From the NCBI GenBank assembly GCA_009776995.1, contig WRMR01000362.1, positions 1 to 5,357 of the forward strand: a DNA stretch of 5,357 nt, given 5' to 3'. This stretch comes from Planctomycetaceae bacterium. GTDB taxonomy: Bacteria; Planctomycetota; Planctomycetia; Pirellulales; Thermoguttaceae. The position numbers and the translations under genes are program-made. Shown here in pieces: positions 5,181 through 5,357 of the stretch; position 1 is the first letter of the stretch; each line of letters starts with the position of its first letter. Under the pieces are notes generated by a model, which saw only the letters and a program-made list of their open reading frames with translations, did no database searches and was not told the origin of the DNA.

Positions 5181-5357
5181 TTGACCAATTTGCTCTGGGC
5201 CAAAGGTATGATACAGATTACCGCTCCGATATTCCTGGAATATTTGCGCCGCAGCCGGTTGATCGACGAGCGGAAGTTGAATATCGCGCGGGGCAAAATG
5301 CGGGAGGACATCGGCCCGGAAAAAATGTTGCAACTCGAAGCGATCACCGAATGGCTA
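5181..5357 (+). CDS. Serine/threonine protein kinase, planctomycete type (N-terminal fragment)
   Basis: Only the first 59 codons are present, and the frame runs off the window. They contain ITAPIFLEYLRRSRLIDERK (residues 13-32), a charged helical stretch (about 33-48), and LEAITEWL (52-59). From memory, this resembles the helical domain before the protein kinase domain in many planctomycete Ser/Thr kinases, where a leaf of the form FLxxLRxSGLL is followed by a segment ending near WLTxWQ and then the glycine-rich loop. The kinase domain itself, the catalytic HRD and DFG motifs and any membrane segment or sensor lie outside the window, so activity cannot be judged. The start is TTG with AGGTGA 4 bases upstream; an ATG at residue 10 is the alternative. 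The gene diverges from the ligase-like gene across 615 bases of repeat-bearing DNA, so it is probably regulated separately. Confidence 0.75.
   Translation, partial: MTNLLWAKGMIQITAPIFLEYLRRSRLIDERKLNIARGKMREDIGPEKMLQLEAITEWL

Noticed and set aside
1..5357. CRISPR array, tRNA, insertion sequence or defence island
   Set aside because: I saw no regularly spaced direct repeats, cloverleaf structure, transposase frame or defence-related protein motif on either strand.

Overview
The window looks like planctomycete chromosome, probably of the Pirellulales type. The clearest sign is at the right edge. The first 59 codons of the last gene match the short N-terminal domain that precedes the kinase domain in many planctomycete serine/threonine kinases. 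A large O-antigen ligase-like membrane protein with a TPR tail, moderate base composition and repeat-rich intergenic DNA fit the same picture. This assignment comes from recalled family patterns, not from a search.

Layout from left to right: an AT-rich imperfect palindrome (37-68); a leftward gene for an uncharacterised acidic soluble protein (87-824); a divergent intergenic region (825-1182) with back-to-back promoters, an 11-bp inverted repeat and phased direct repeats; a rightward membrane-anchored metallophosphoesterase of the YkuE/COG1408 type (best start 1183, end 2007); a 53-bp convergent gap with no recognisable terminator; a leftward 834-residue O-antigen ligase/polymerase-like protein (2061-4565); a 615-bp intergenic region (4566-5180) with several repeat structures; and the 5' end of a rightward serine/threonine kinase gene (5181 to the window edge).

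The genes do not form an operon: adjacent genes are divergent, convergent and then divergent again. The ligase-like protein and the phosphoesterase are both predicted inner-membrane proteins, and a loose cell-envelope theme is possible, but the sequence does not link their functions.

The most interesting signal is a 108-bp segment (2743-2850) inside the ligase gene. It is bounded by perfect 11-bp inverted repeats, is exactly 36 codons long, and encodes a hydrophilic glycine/proline-rich linker between two membrane helices. It contains a near-perfect 20-bp palindrome and a 27-bp module. The module recurs at 24 of 27 positions in the intergenic region before the kinase gene (5086-5112). This looks like a small dispersed palindromic repeat that has entered a reading frame without breaking it. 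I see no CRISPR array, tRNA, rRNA, transposase or defence system.
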